From positions 41,577-105,576 of the forward strand of contig NWQM01000005.1 of the NCBI GenBank assembly GCA_002798195.1: 64,000 nt of DNA, given 5' to 3'. Position 1 is the stretch's first letter, and each line of letters begins with the position of its first letter. Positions 45,884 to 54,257 of this stretch are shown piece after piece. Position numbers and translations under genes: made by a program. Source of the DNA: Lysobacteraceae bacterium NML03-0222 (GTDB lineage Bacteria; Pseudomonadota; Gammaproteobacteria; Xanthomonadales; Xanthomonadaceae). The notes beneath the pieces were generated by a model. It did no database searches. It was not told the DNA's origin and saw only the letters and a list, made by a program, of their open reading frames with translations.

Positions 45884-46033
45884 AGCAGCACCGTACTGAA
45901 AAGAACCTGCTTCGTCTGGGGCGGCAGCCGCCTGCTACAGGAAAAAGGGCACTATACCTATATCTACGCCGACCAGAGTGGCTACGAACTCTTAGCACAA
46001 GTCTTTTACAACCGTAGCCTTCCCCTCAATTGA
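45884..46033 (+). pseudogene. Rhs/YD-repeat protein core remnant
   Basis: An open stretch of 49 codons between stops at 45881 and 46031 translates as TCFVWGGSRLLQEKGHYTYI, continuing ADQSGYELLAQVFYN. This matches the end of Rhs cores (a VW-x-G-x-RLLQE segment, then YIY...GYEPLAQVF) just before the variable toxin tip. It has no start codon, no upstream core and ends 10 residues later, so it is a fragment. It has normal GC content, unlike the preceding ORF. Confidence 0.6.
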
Positions 46034-46156
46034 GACAGTTCTAAAGGAGAATTTTTGGCAGTCCATGACGATGACGGAAGGAGCGTTCTGGTTTGACTGG
46101 TTCCTGCGGGTATTGCTCATGCTGATGTTGCAATACGGCCATGAAAGTGTTTGCTA
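46034..46156. other. Unassigned sequence after the Rhs remnant
   Basis: 123 bp between the Rhs remnant and the SDR stop. It has only a 33-codon frame on the minus strand (46041-46142), and I recognise no repeat end or transposase motif. Together with the remnant it forms about 330 bp of decayed accessory DNA. Confidence 0.3.
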
Positions 46157-46894
46157 TCAGATATACAACGACCTGCCGCCATCCACGGCGATGATTTGGC
46201 CACTGACATAGGCGCTGGCGTATAGCTGCGACACCATCTGCGCGATGTCTTCCGGGCAGCCCTGGCGGCGCAGGGTGGTGCGCTCCTCGACCATGGCAAG
46301 GGTTTCGGCTTTTTGCGGGTTTTCCGACCACAGGATATTGCCCGGCGCAATGCCGTTGACGCGCACCTCCGGTCCCAGCTCCACGGCGAGCGCGCGGGTC
46401 ATCATCGCCAGTGCCGCCTTGGCCATGCAGTACACCGGATGACCCGGCAGCGGGCGCTCGGCATAAATATCGACGATGTTGATGATGGCGCCCTGTGCTT
46501 GCCGCAGATGCGGGGCGGCGGCCTGGGAGAGAAAAAACGGCGCGCGCGCATTGCTGGCAAACAGCGTATCCCAGTCCTCGGGCGTGACCGTGCCGATGGG
46601 CGTGGCGTAATAGCCCGAGGCATTGTTGATGAGCAAATCCAGCCGCCCGAATGCGTCGATGGTTTGATGGATGAGCGCTGGCAGGCTGTCCAGGTGCATC
46701 AGGTCTGCCTGCAAGGCAATGGCGCTGCCGGGGCGTGTGTGGTTGAGTGCTTCCAGCAATGTCTGCATCTCATTGGCCGAGTTGCGGTAATGCAGTGCCA
46801 GACAATGGCCTTCGGCATGCAGGCGGCGGGCAATGGTCGCGCCGATGCGTTTGGCGGCGCCGGTGATGAGCGTGACGGGGCGGGGGGCAGACAT
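46157..46894 (-). CDS. Pteridine-reductase-like short-chain dehydrogenase (FolM/PTR1 type)
   Basis: A 245-residue NAD(P)H-dependent SDR. The Rossmann start is VTLITGAAKRIGATIARRLH, the Arg-containing TGxxxRIG of PTR1/FolM enzymes. NNASGYYATPIG is the NNA motif with extra aromatic residues. The catalytic site reads IYAERPLPGHPVYCMAKAAL, with Tyr and Lys spaced YxxxK, and Asp replaces the usual Ser upstream, as in pteridine reductases. The C-terminus is VSGQIIAVDGGRSL. It probably reduces dihydropteridines or folates; pterin supply would suit the phenylalanine hydroxylase at 8 kb, but that link is inference. Divergent from the 49-residue gene. Confidence 0.85.
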   Translation of the reverse strand: MSAPRPVTLITGAAKRIGATIARRLHAEGHCLALHYRNSANEMQTLLEALNHTRPGSAIALQADLMHLDSLPALIHQTIDAFGRLDLLINNASGYYATPIGTVTPEDWDTLFASNARAPFFLSQAAAPHLRQAQGAIINIVDIYAERPLPGHPVYCMAKAALAMMTRALAVELGPEVRVNGIAPGNILWSENPQKAETLAMVEERTTLRRQGCPEDIAQMVSQLYASAYVSGQIIAVDGGRSLYI

Positions 46895-46933
46895 GGCAGG
46901 CTCCGGAGGGGAAGTGGGGTGAATGTTAACTTT

Positions 46934-46962
46934 TTGACAAAAATCAATCTTTTGCAGATAGT
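46934..46962 (+). promoter_or_regulatory. Sigma-70 promoter of the 49-residue protein gene
   Basis: A perfect TTGACA (46934-46939), a 17-bp spacer, then GATAGT (46957-46962), 39 bp before the ATG. This is the best -35/-10 pair I found besides rpmH. Confidence 0.6.
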
Positions 46963-47001
46963 CTGCTGCACCATGAGCCCATCTTTACAAGGAGAATGAC
47001 C

Positions 47002-47151
47002 ATGCACCCGGTACTGGTGGAAATGCTGCAAAAACCCGTTGGCTGGCTGATGATTGTCGGCACCATCATCCTGTTTGGCACGCCGCTTGCCGTAGGCGCT
47101 TTCTTGCGCAAGAAAATCCGCGACGAAGAAGCGCGCAACAAGCACGAATAA
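47002..47151 (+). CDS. 49-residue single-pass membrane protein
   Basis: A short gene from ATG 47002 (AAGGAGA Shine-Dalgarno 9 bp upstream) to TAA 47149-47151. Residues 1-14 (HPVLVEMLQKPVGW) precede one hydrophobic helix (about 14-34, MIVGTIILFGTPLAVGAFL) and a charged tail RKKIRDEEARNK. Excellent promoter and ribosome-binding site, and codon use like its neighbours, argue that it is real. No family recognised; topology is likely N-out/C-in by the positive-inside rule. It precedes the MidA-like gene by 69 bp. Confidence 0.75.
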   Translation: MHPVLVEMLQKPVGWLMIVGTIILFGTPLAVGAFLRKKIRDEEARNKHE

Positions 47152-47220
47152 TTGCGCCTCGCCGCTGGCAACAGGCTGCGGTTATGCTTGCGGCCTGTTT
47201 TTTGTTGCCGGTTTTTCGAG

Positions 47221-48411
47221 ATGAGTTCCTTGCCGCTGCCCGATGCCGATGCGCTTGCCCATAGCGCGCAGCTTGAAGGCCTGATTCGTGCCGAAATCGC
47301 CGCCAGTGGCGGCGCAGTGCCGTTTTCCCGTTTCATGGAGCTGGCCCTGTATGCGCCGGGGCTGGGCTATTACAGCGCCGGGGCGACCAAGTTTGGCGCA
47401 GCGGGCGATTTTGTCACCGCGCCAGAGCTCGGCACGCTGTTTGCCCGCTGTGTGGCGGCGGCGCTGGCGCCGGTGATTGGGCAAATCGGCGCGCAGGCGC
47501 AGTTTCTGGAAATTGGCGGCGGTAGCGGCGCGTTTGCCGAAGCGGCATTGCGCCAGCTGCAAGCGCTGGATGCCGTACCGGCGCGCTATGCCATTCTCGA
47601 ACCCAGCGCCGATTTGCGGCAGCGCCAAGCTGCGCGCTTGCAGGCCAATCTGCCTGCCGCGCTGGCGGCACGGGTGGAATGGCTCAATGGCCCGATCGAG
47701 TCCGAATGGCAGGGCGTCGTGTTTGCCAATGAAGTGCTGGATGCGCTGCCGACTTCGCGCTTTGTCATCGGTGAGGCGGGCGAGGTGAGCGAGGAATATG
47801 TCGCCAACCGCGAAGCCGGCGGCTTTTACAGCGTGGCCGCGCCTGCCGATGCGTTGCTGTGCAATGCCGTGAGCCATTTGCAGCGGGGGCTGCCCGCACC
47901 GCTGCCGCCCGGTTATCGCTCCGAAGTTTTGCCGCAATTGCCGTACTGGTTGCAGGCGGTGATTGGCAGGCTGACCCGCGGTGCGCTGTTGTTTGCCGAT
48001 TATGGCTATCCGCGCGCGGAGTTCTATCACCCCAGCCGCAGCGGCGGCACCCTGCGGGCTTTCCGGCGTCATCATTTGCTGGCCGATGTGCTGACCTTGC
48101 CCGGCTTGCAGGACATCACCGCATCGGTGGATTTCACGGCATTAGCCGAGGCCGGGGTCGGTGCCGGGTTTGACTTGGCAGGCTATGTCACCCAGGCCAA
48201 TTTCCTGATTGGCAATGGCCTGGATGTGCAGCTTGCCGGAGCAGAGGCCGAGGCCAGTGATGAGCGCGCACGGCTGGCACTGCGCGGCGAGGCCAAGCAG
48301 CTGACCTTGCCCGAGGCCATGGGCGAGCGCTTCCAGATGATGGGTTTCGAGCGTGATGTGGACTTCGAGCACGCCTTCATGCTCGGTGAAATGAGTTGGC
48401 GGCTGGGATGA
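47221..48411 (+). CDS. MidA/NDUFAF7-family SAM-dependent methyltransferase
   Basis: A 396-residue class I methyltransferase of the DUF185 (Methyltransf_28) family, whose mitochondrial member methylates an arginine of complex I. The ATG at 47221 is chosen as the start of the conserved N-terminus (GGAVPFSRFMELALYAPGLG). Family landmarks: GYYSAG, GDFVTAPELGTLFA, SAM motif LEIGGGSGAFAEAAL, YAILEPSADL, VVFANEVLDALP, LLFADYGYPRAEFYHPSR and the late FTALAEAGVGAGF. It overlaps the VanZ-like gene by 4 nt. The target in bacteria is unknown. Confidence 0.92.
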   Translation: MSSLPLPDADALAHSAQLEGLIRAEIAASGGAVPFSRFMELALYAPGLGYYSAGATKFGAAGDFVTAPELGTLFARCVAAALAPVIGQIGAQAQFLEIGGGSGAFAEAALRQLQALDAVPARYAILEPSADLRQRQAARLQANLPAALAARVEWLNGPIESEWQGVVFANEVLDALPTSRFVIGEAGEVSEEYVANREAGGFYSVAAPADALLCNAVSHLQRGLPAPLPPGYRSEVLPQLPYWLQAVIGRLTRGALLFADYGYPRAEFYHPSRSGGTLRAFRRHHLLADVLTLPGLQDITASVDFTALAEAGVGAGFDLAGYVTQANFLIGNGLDVQLAGAEAEASDERARLALRGEAKQLTLPEAMGERFQMMGFERDVDFEHAFMLGEMSWRLG

Positions 48412-48827
48412 GGCAGGGCAACTACCGACCCGGACGCGCGCTCAAGCCTTTCCGCTGGCCGTGGTTATGGGTGAGTCTGTGGATGCTGGCTTTTGCCGGC
48501 GTCTGGGTGCTGTCGCTGCCGCCGCCGCGCGAGTTGCCGCAAGTGACGGTGGGCAATGACAAGTTCGGGCACTTTATCGCCTATTTCGCGCTGATGGCCG
48601 GTGCCGTACAGCTGTATGCCCGGCGCGTTTCCTGGGCGGCGATGGCGGTATTGCTGGCGCTTGCCGGGCTCGGCATTGAGCATCTGCAAGCGATCATGGG
48701 GCTTGGCCGGATGGGGGATCGCGCCGACCTCATCGCCAATTTGCTGGGGATAGGGGCAGGTCTGGTCACCGGTTTCACGCCGCTGCGTGATGTACTGCTG
48801 CGTTTGGAGGGCGGCAAGCTGGGCTAA
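48408..48827 (+). CDS. VanZ-like membrane protein
   Basis: A 139-residue protein from the ATG at 48408, overlapping the upstream stop as ATGA. Four hydrophobic helices lie at about 16-35, 57-75, 78-97 and 108-124. The VanZ-like motif DKFGHFIAYFALMAG and a later GDRADLIANLLGIGAGL match the family. VanZ gives low-level teicoplanin resistance in enterococci; most family members have no known role. Co-transcribed with the methyltransferase. Confidence 0.85.
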   Translation: MRQGNYRPGRALKPFRWPWLWVSLWMLAFAGVWVLSLPPPRELPQVTVGNDKFGHFIAYFALMAGAVQLYARRVSWAAMAVLLALAGLGIEHLQAIMGLGRMGDRADLIANLLGIGAGLVTGFTPLRDVLLRLEGGKLG

Positions 48828-48861
48828 AATTGCCATTCTGCAATTTTGGTGAGTTTTGATA

Positions 48862-49059
48862 ATGAGCGACGCTGTCCAAGCCACCTCGGCCAATGCCCAG
48901 CGCGAATACCAGGTGCGTCGCGCGCAATTGCCGCTGTCCTGCCCGATGCCGGAAATGGCATTGTGGAACTCGCATCCGCGTGTGTACCTGCCGATTGAAA
49001 GCGAAGGCGGCAAGGCCGAATGCCCGTACTGCGGCGCAAAATACACGCTGGTTGACTGA
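48862..49059 (+). CDS. Zinc-finger (zf-CHCC, NDUFS6-like) protein
   Basis: A 65-residue protein from the ATG at 48862. The zinc site is spread over LPLSCPMPEMALWNSHPRVY and ECPYCGAKYTL, giving the C-x(n)-H-x(n)-C-x2-C arrangement of PF10276. The family includes the complex I subunit NDUFS6. In proteobacteria it often accompanies LPS glycosyltransferase genes, as here. The preceding TAAAAT at 48825-48830 could be its -10. Confidence 0.88.
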   Translation: MSDAVQATSANAQREYQVRRAQLPLSCPMPEMALWNSHPRVYLPIESEGGKAECPYCGAKYTLVD

Positions 49060-49068
49060 TTGGACGGC

Positions 49069-50181
49069 ATGCGCCGGCGGTTGACCGTAGTGCAACTGCT
49101 GCCGGCTCTACAGTCCGGTGGCGTTGAACGCTCCACACTGGAAATCGTCCAAGCGCTGGTCGAGGCTGGGCACCGCGCCATCGTGGTCTCGGCAGGTGGG
49201 CGGCTGTTGCCGCAGTTGCAGGCGGCCGGGGGTGAGCATATCCAGCTGGACATCGGCAAAAAATCGCTGCTGAGCCTGACCCGGATTGGCGCGCTGCGCC
49301 GCATCCTGCGCGATGTGCAGGCCGATATCGTCCATGCCCGTTCGCGCCTGCCCGCCTGGCTTGGACACTGGGCGCTTGCCGGGATGCCGGCAGAGCAGCG
49401 TCCACGTTGGCTGACCACCATGCACGGGCTGAATTCGCCCTCGCGCTACAGCCGCATCATGACCAGCGGCGAGCGGGTGATTTGTGTTTCCGACACGGTG
49501 CGCCAGTATTTGCTGCAACACTATCCGGAGACTGACCCGGGCAAACTGCGGGTGATTGCGCGTGGTATCGACCCGGCAGGCTTCCCGCGGCGTCAGGCCG
49601 TCAATCATGCCGCACGTGCAGAGATCGCCCGGCAATATCCGCAGCTCTCGGGCACCGCACCCTTGCTGCTCTTGCCAGGGCGCGGTACCCGCCTGAAAGG
49701 CCATGAAGATGCCCTGAAATTGCTGGCTGCCGTGCGTGCACAAGGCTCGGATGCGCGGCTATGGATGCCAGGAGCGCGTGAAGTCGGGCGCGAGGCATAT
49801 TTGGCGGAACTGGAAACACGGGCGGCACGGTTGGGGGTGAGCGATGCCGTGGCGATGACTGCGCCGACCATGGCCATTGCACAGGCCTATGCCATGTCCG
49901 ACCTGGTCTTGCAGCTTTCCCGCAAGCCCGAGGCGTTTGGCCGCACCGTTGTCGAAGCGCTCAGTGTTGGCGCGCCGGTGCTGGGCTGGGCGCATGGCGG
50001 CGTAGGCGAGCTGCTGGCCGAGCTGCAGCCGGAGGGCGCCGTACCGGTCTTCGATACCGAAGCGCTGGCAGCGCGCGCCCTGCAACTGCTTTACTATCCG
50101 CCACGGATGCCGCTTAACATGCCCTATAGCCTGCAGGCGATGCAGCAGGCCACGCTATCGGTTTACCAGGAACTTGCATGA
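49069..50181 (+). CDS. GT4-family glycosyltransferase, likely LPS core/envelope
   Basis: A 370-residue GT-B fold enzyme from ATG 49069; a TTG at 49060 is an alternative. The acceptor domain begins TVVQLLPALQSGGVERSTLE, the classic GGxE start of GT4 enzymes. The donor domain has LLLLPGRGTRLKGHEDALKL, DAVAMTAPTMAIAQAYAMSD and the EX7E-type nucleotide-sugar motif RKPEAFGRTVVEALSVGAPV. Its stop overlaps the O-antigen ligase gene by 4 nt, and a lipid A acyltransferase follows, so action on lipid A-core is likely. The sugar is not deducible. Confidence 0.88.
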   Translation: MRRRLTVVQLLPALQSGGVERSTLEIVQALVEAGHRAIVVSAGGRLLPQLQAAGGEHIQLDIGKKSLLSLTRIGALRRILRDVQADIVHARSRLPAWLGHWALAGMPAEQRPRWLTTMHGLNSPSRYSRIMTSGERVICVSDTVRQYLLQHYPETDPGKLRVIARGIDPAGFPRRQAVNHAARAEIARQYPQLSGTAPLLLLPGRGTRLKGHEDALKLLAAVRAQGSDARLWMPGAREVGREAYLAELETRAARLGVSDAVAMTAPTMAIAQAYAMSDLVLQLSRKPEAFGRTVVEALSVGAPVLGWAHGGVGELLAELQPEGAVPVFDTEALAARALQLLYYPPRMPLNMPYSLQAMQQATLSVYQELA

Positions 50182-51542
50182 ATACGGCCTCAAGCACCGC
50201 TCCCGATGATTCCCGTTTGCCGACAGGCTGGCGCTGGGCACCCGCCTGGGTGCTGGCCTATGTGGCGTTCTGGCCCGCCTCACGGGTTTCCGAGGCGATA
50301 CTCTCCCTGGGCGCCATCGCCGCATTGCTGATTTTGATAAAAGCACGCTTTCGTGGTGGCGCGCGGCTGTTAAGTCATCCGGCTTGGGCGCTGACCACCG
50401 CACTGTTCTTTGCCTACTGGCTGCCGCAGCTGGTGTCGGCGCTGGATGCATTTGATTCCGCGGCGGCCATCAGAAAAACCTTGGCCGGGTTGCGCTATTT
50501 GCCATTCCTGTGGCTGGTGGCCATTGCGGTGGCGACTGCCGATGGCCGGCGCAAGGTGTTTTCAGGTATCGCCATCATCATCGGCATCTGGTTACTGGAC
50601 TTGTGGATGCAGGGCTTGAGCCAAGGCCGGGTGAATTTCTTGTACGGCATGCTTGACGGGCTGTATCAGATGATACGCGGCCAGCCAATGTGTGCCGGAG
50701 AAGCGTTGCGCGGTTTTGACCGTCACAACGGTGTTTTTGGCCCTTGCAACCCGGTACTGGGTGTGGTGTTGGCGAGCTTTTCGCCGTTTGTGCTGCTGGC
50801 CGCAGCACGGCGCATGGGCACGGTGGGCTGGGGGATAGCGGCGGCCATTATCGGCATGGCGGTATTTTGGGCAGGCTCGCGCGCCAGTTGGCTGAGCTAT
50901 GCGCTGGTATTGCTGCTGACCGGCTGGCAGGTGTTGGGCTGGAAGAAGCTGCTGGGATGCGCCGTGGTGGGTGTAGTGGCCGGTGCACTGCTGCTGGTCT
51001 CGCCGTTGTCTAACCAGCGCCTTGAGCGCACTGCCCTGCTGTTGCAAGGTGATGCGGCAGGTGTGGATACGGCGCTTTCCGGGCGCATGCGTATCTGGGG
51101 CGCTGCCAAATGCATGGTAGAAGCGCATCCGGTCAATGGTGTGGGCGTGCGTGGCTTCCGCCATGCCTGGGATGACTGTGACCCGGCCAGAGAAAGGGCT
51201 TGTGCAGATGGCGATTGTGCATCCATTCCGGCGCCGGAATGGGGTGAAGGCCCGGCGCTGCATGCCCATCAGTTGCTGCTCGAAATCCTGAGCGAAACCG
51301 GCTTTATCGGCCTTGTGCTATGGCTGGCTGGCGCCGCACTGGCCTGGCGCGCCTGGCGTTTTGCCGATGCCCCTGCACGCGAGCGGGCGCGCCCTGCGAT
51401 GCTGGCGCTGGTGGTAAGCGTATTCCCGCTCAATACCCACCTGGCGTTTTACTCCTCATTCTGGGGCGCAGTATTCTTGCTGCTGGTCGCGCTGTACGCC
51501 GGCAGCCTGGCATTACGCGATGATCATCAGGCTGTGTCGTAA
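50178..51542 (+). CDS. O-antigen ligase-like protein (WaaL/Wzy_C)
   Basis: A 454-residue polytopic membrane protein with about 11-12 helices. A long periplasmic loop (about 300-385) contains LSGRMRIWGAAKCMVEAHPV, the conserved RxxxW and HxxxG-type region seen in WaaL and Wzy_C proteins, and a four-Cys cluster (CDPARERACADGDC). SRASWLSYALVLLL lies just before it. It would transfer polysaccharide or a sugar from undecaprenyl diphosphate to lipid A-core. WaaL and Wzy cannot be separated by sequence reading alone. It overlaps the glycosyltransferase gene (4 nt) and the convergent acyltransferase gene (16 nt). Confidence 0.85.
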   Translation: MNTASSTAPDDSRLPTGWRWAPAWVLAYVAFWPASRVSEAILSLGAIAALLILIKARFRGGARLLSHPAWALTTALFFAYWLPQLVSALDAFDSAAAIRKTLAGLRYLPFLWLVAIAVATADGRRKVFSGIAIIIGIWLLDLWMQGLSQGRVNFLYGMLDGLYQMIRGQPMCAGEALRGFDRHNGVFGPCNPVLGVVLASFSPFVLLAAARRMGTVGWGIAAAIIGMAVFWAGSRASWLSYALVLLLTGWQVLGWKKLLGCAVVGVVAGALLLVSPLSNQRLERTALLLQGDAAGVDTALSGRMRIWGAAKCMVEAHPVNGVGVRGFRHAWDDCDPARERACADGDCASIPAPEWGEGPALHAHQLLLEILSETGFIGLVLWLAGAALAWRAWRFADAPARERARPAMLALVVSVFPLNTHLAFYSSFWGAVFLLLVALYAGSLALRDDHQAVS

Positions 51543-52441
51543 AGCGGTACGCCATCGGGTTGACGCTTGAAACGGCGATGAATCCACAGGTATTGGCTGG
51601 GGGCTTCGCGCACCATGGCTTCAATCGCGGCATTGACGCGGGCGCTGTCGGCCGTGGCATCGGTGCCGGGGAAATCCGGTAATGGCGCAGCGATGCGCAG
51701 GAGGTAACGGCCGCCTTCGCGGCGATGAAAAAACGGCACCACTGCGCAGCCGGTCATTCGTGCCAGTTGATGGGTGGCGGTGATGGTGGACGCTGGCAAG
51801 CCAAAAAACGGCGCAAATACCGTGTCCTTGCCGCGCATGTCCTGATCGGGCGCATACCAGAGAAAGCCGCCACGCTTGAGATGGCGCACTGCGCCGCGCA
51901 GGTCGTCATTGCCGAACATTGCCGCGGCATAGCGCAGGCGCCCGCGCAATACCGCCCATTCAAATACCGGGTTGCGGTAGCGGCGATACATGCCGGCCAG
52001 TGGTACATGGTCGCAAAGCAGCCGCCCGCAGATTTCCAGTGTCATGAAATGCCCGGACACCATCAATACACCGCGCCCTTCGGCTTGCAGCGCTTGCAGA
52101 TGTTCCAGCCCTTCAATCTGCACATCGCGGCGCATCGGGCGTGCCGTCCCCCACCAGGCTCTGGCAAATTCAAACAGGCCAATGCCCAGATCACGGAAGC
52201 TCGCGGCCAGAAGCGCCTCACGTTCGCTATCGTGCATTTGGGGAAAGCACAGCGCCAGATTGCGTTGTGCCGCCTTGCGACGACTAGGCAAAAGTCGCTG
52301 CAACAGCCTGCCCAGCGGCGCCCCCAATGCACGTTGCAGCCCCCAAGGCAGATGCGCCATCAACATCAAAAAGCCCAGCAACAGCCAGGTTGGCCAATGG
52401 CGGGGGGCAAGCAATTTGCGGGGTAATGCGGGCGCAGTCAT
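51527..52441 (-). CDS. LpxL/HtrB-family lipid A acyltransferase
   Basis: A 304-residue inner-membrane acyltransferase. An N-terminal hydrophobic anchor (about 14-32, WPTWLLLGFLMLMAHL) is followed by RRKAAQRNLALCFPQM, the family start motif, and the catalytic HX4E box in GVLMVSGHFMTLEICGRL. The acceptor region GGFLWYAPDQDMRGKDTVFA comes next, with LPGTxT-like PASTITATHQLARMTG and a final ASQYLWIHRRFKRQPDG. It acylates Kdo2-lipid IVA or a late intermediate. LpxL, LpxM and LpxP cannot be told apart here. Convergent with the O-antigen ligase gene. Confidence 0.9.
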   Translation of the reverse strand: MTAPALPRKLLAPRHWPTWLLLGFLMLMAHLPWGLQRALGAPLGRLLQRLLPSRRKAAQRNLALCFPQMHDSEREALLAASFRDLGIGLFEFARAWWGTARPMRRDVQIEGLEHLQALQAEGRGVLMVSGHFMTLEICGRLLCDHVPLAGMYRRYRNPVFEWAVLRGRLRYAAAMFGNDDLRGAVRHLKRGGFLWYAPDQDMRGKDTVFAPFFGLPASTITATHQLARMTGCAVVPFFHRREGGRYLLRIAAPLPDFPGTDATADSARVNAAIEAMVREAPSQYLWIHRRFKRQPDGVPLYDTA

Positions 52442-52481
52442 AAGGGCATTCTACGGCCAGCCATCACAGGCCATGGCGAGG

Positions 52482-53105
52482 CTATGCCACGATGGTGCGA
52501 AAGGTCAGGTTCACCCGGGGGGCGTGGATGCGGCTGGACTTCATGATGGCGTGTTGCCAGTGGCTTTGCGTGGCGCCGCGCATGACGATGAGCTGGCCGT
52601 GTTGCAGCAGCATTTCGCGCTTGTCACCGCTGCGCTTGTGGCGCAGGGCAAACTTGCGGGTCGCGCCAAAACTCAGTGATGCAATCACCGTATCGCGCCC
52701 CAGGCTTGCCTCGTCATCGCTATGCCAGGCCATGCCTTGCGAGCCGTCGGCGTAGAGATTGAGCAGGCAGGAGTTGAAGCGCGTTGGGCTGATGGCGGCG
52801 ATACACGCCTCTACATGTGTCTTGATGGCAAGCAGCGTATTGGTCCACGGCAAGGCCGTGCGGCTAGTGCCGGAATAGCGGTAGTCGAATGCTGCATCGC
52901 CATACCAGGCCACTTGCCGCGCGGTGACGATGCGCTTGCCGTAAATCACCGCCTCATCATGTTGCCAAGGAATCTCAGCCAGCAAATAGCGCAGATGGTC
53001 ATCGGCTTGGCTTGCTGAAAACACCGGGCCATAGTCGTTGACGATGCCATCAAAGGGCAGCAAGTTTTCGGCAGGCTGACACAGGCTGGCGAACAAGTCG
53101 GTCAT
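52482..53105 (-). CDS. alkB: AlkB-type 2OG/Fe(II) DNA dealkylase (ALKBH2/3-like)
   Basis: A 207-residue dioxygenase that repairs N-alkylated bases such as 1-methyladenine by oxidative demethylation. Fe ligands: HSD in MAWHSDDEASLG near 133 and His in SHWQHAI near 183, with 2OG-binding Arg pair in PRVNLTFR near 197. The nucleotide-flipping region WYGDAAFDYRYSG matches the eukaryotic-like ALKBH2/3 type more than E. coli AlkB. 148 bp of gene-free DNA precede it. Confidence 0.92.
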   Translation of the reverse strand: MTDLFASLCQPAENLLPFDGIVNDYGPVFSASQADDHLRYLLAEIPWQHDEAVIYGKRIVTARQVAWYGDAAFDYRYSGTSRTALPWTNTLLAIKTHVEACIAAISPTRFNSCLLNLYADGSQGMAWHSDDEASLGRDTVIASLSFGATRKFALRHKRSGDKREMLLQHGQLIVMRGATQSHWQHAIMKSSRIHAPRVNLTFRTIVA

Positions 53106-53253
53106 GTCCGTGTTTTCAAGATGCCCTATACAGGCTCTGGCAGGCAGAGAAGGTTTTCATGACGACATCTTGGGTACGCAATTCAAATACTTATCAAGAG
53201 CGTCATCAATCATGGTTGAGTGCGCTGCTATCCCGGATGTAGGCGCAAGTGGC

Positions 53254-54099
53254 TCAAACATTGGCAGGCAGCAATATGAGCAGCGCTGCCCCTAGCAGCA
53301 CACGGTACCAGGCAAATGCGGTAAAGCGGTGGCTTTGGATATAGCGCAGCAGCCATTTCACCGCCACAAAAGCGGTGACCATCGAGGCGAGGAAGGCCAC
53401 GGCCAGTGCGCCCCAGTTTTCGTTGGCGATGCCGCCGCTGCGCCACAGGCTGATGAGTTCATAGCCGGTGGCGGCAAACATGGTGGGGATGCCGACCAGA
53501 AAGGCAAATTCGGTGGCGGCGGCACGTGAGGTGGTGCCGGCCAGCAGCGCCACGAAGATGGTCGAGGCCGAGCGCGAGGTGCCGGGGAATACCCCGGCCA
53601 CCACTTGCGCAATGCCCACCAAAACGGCGGTGAACCAAGCGATTTCATGGCGCTCGCCGATGGCCTTGGCGCGCCGTGCGGCAAGATGCTCGGCAAGCAG
53701 CATCCAGATGGCACCGATAATCAGTGCCCAGGCAATCGGGGTCACGTTATCGGGCAGCTGCCAGCCCAGTTTTTTCACCAGCAAGCCACCGATGGCGGTC
53801 ACGGCAAAGGCCAATGCCAGCTTCATCAGGTAATTGCGCGCGCTGATGACATGGGCAGCTTCACCTTCGGCGCCGACCAGCGGGCGGCCGGCAAAAGCGG
53901 CAATGAGTGCCAGCAGCTTGCGCCAGTAAATGAATACCACCGCCAGAATCGCTCCGGCCTGGATGGCGATATTGAACAGGTCGCTGCGCGCGCCCAGCCA
54001 GTATTGGGCAATCAGCAAGTGCCCGGTGCTGGAAATGGGCAGAAACTCGGTAATGCCTTCGATGATGCCCAGCAGCAGGGCGGAGAGCAGGTCGGACAT
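53254..54099 (-). CDS. uppP: Undecaprenyl-diphosphatase (BacA/UppP)
   Basis: A 281-residue polytopic enzyme that dephosphorylates undecaprenyl diphosphate to recycle the lipid carrier for peptidoglycan and O-antigen. Motif 1 is GIIEGITEFLPISSTGHLL (catalytic Glu pair plus SSTGH), and motif 2 is VFPGTSRSASTIFVALLAG. About eight helices. The family is also known for bacitracin resistance when overexpressed. It is divergent from glnA across 158 bp. Confidence 0.95.
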   Translation of the reverse strand: MSDLLSALLLGIIEGITEFLPISSTGHLLIAQYWLGARSDLFNIAIQAGAILAVVFIYWRKLLALIAAFAGRPLVGAEGEAAHVISARNYLMKLALAFAVTAIGGLLVKKLGWQLPDNVTPIAWALIIGAIWMLLAEHLAARRAKAIGERHEIAWFTAVLVGIAQVVAGVFPGTSRSASTIFVALLAGTTSRAAATEFAFLVGIPTMFAATGYELISLWRSGGIANENWGALAVAFLASMVTAFVAVKWLLRYIQSHRFTAFAWYRVLLGAALLILLPANV

Positions 54100-54257
54100 G
54101 AGGAGGAGTGAGCGAAACTGGGGCGGGGCGGAAGGTTAGCAGGCTCTTGGATGGCGTGCGAAAAACATCTGCAAAGCGCGCCGCGCGGGCTTGGGCAAAG
54201 TAAAATCAGCCGGTCTTGCAAATCCTGCCTCCAATCCCTTTCCTGCCGGTGCCTGCC

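Noticed and set aside
46041..46142. 33-codon minus-strand ORF downstream of the pteridine reductase
   Set aside because: Short, no ribosome-binding site, no known motif, and it lies in decayed accessory sequence.
54100..54257. Sigma-54 promoter of glnA
   Set aside because: No GG-N10-GC pair with TGGCAC/TTGC-like context could be found.
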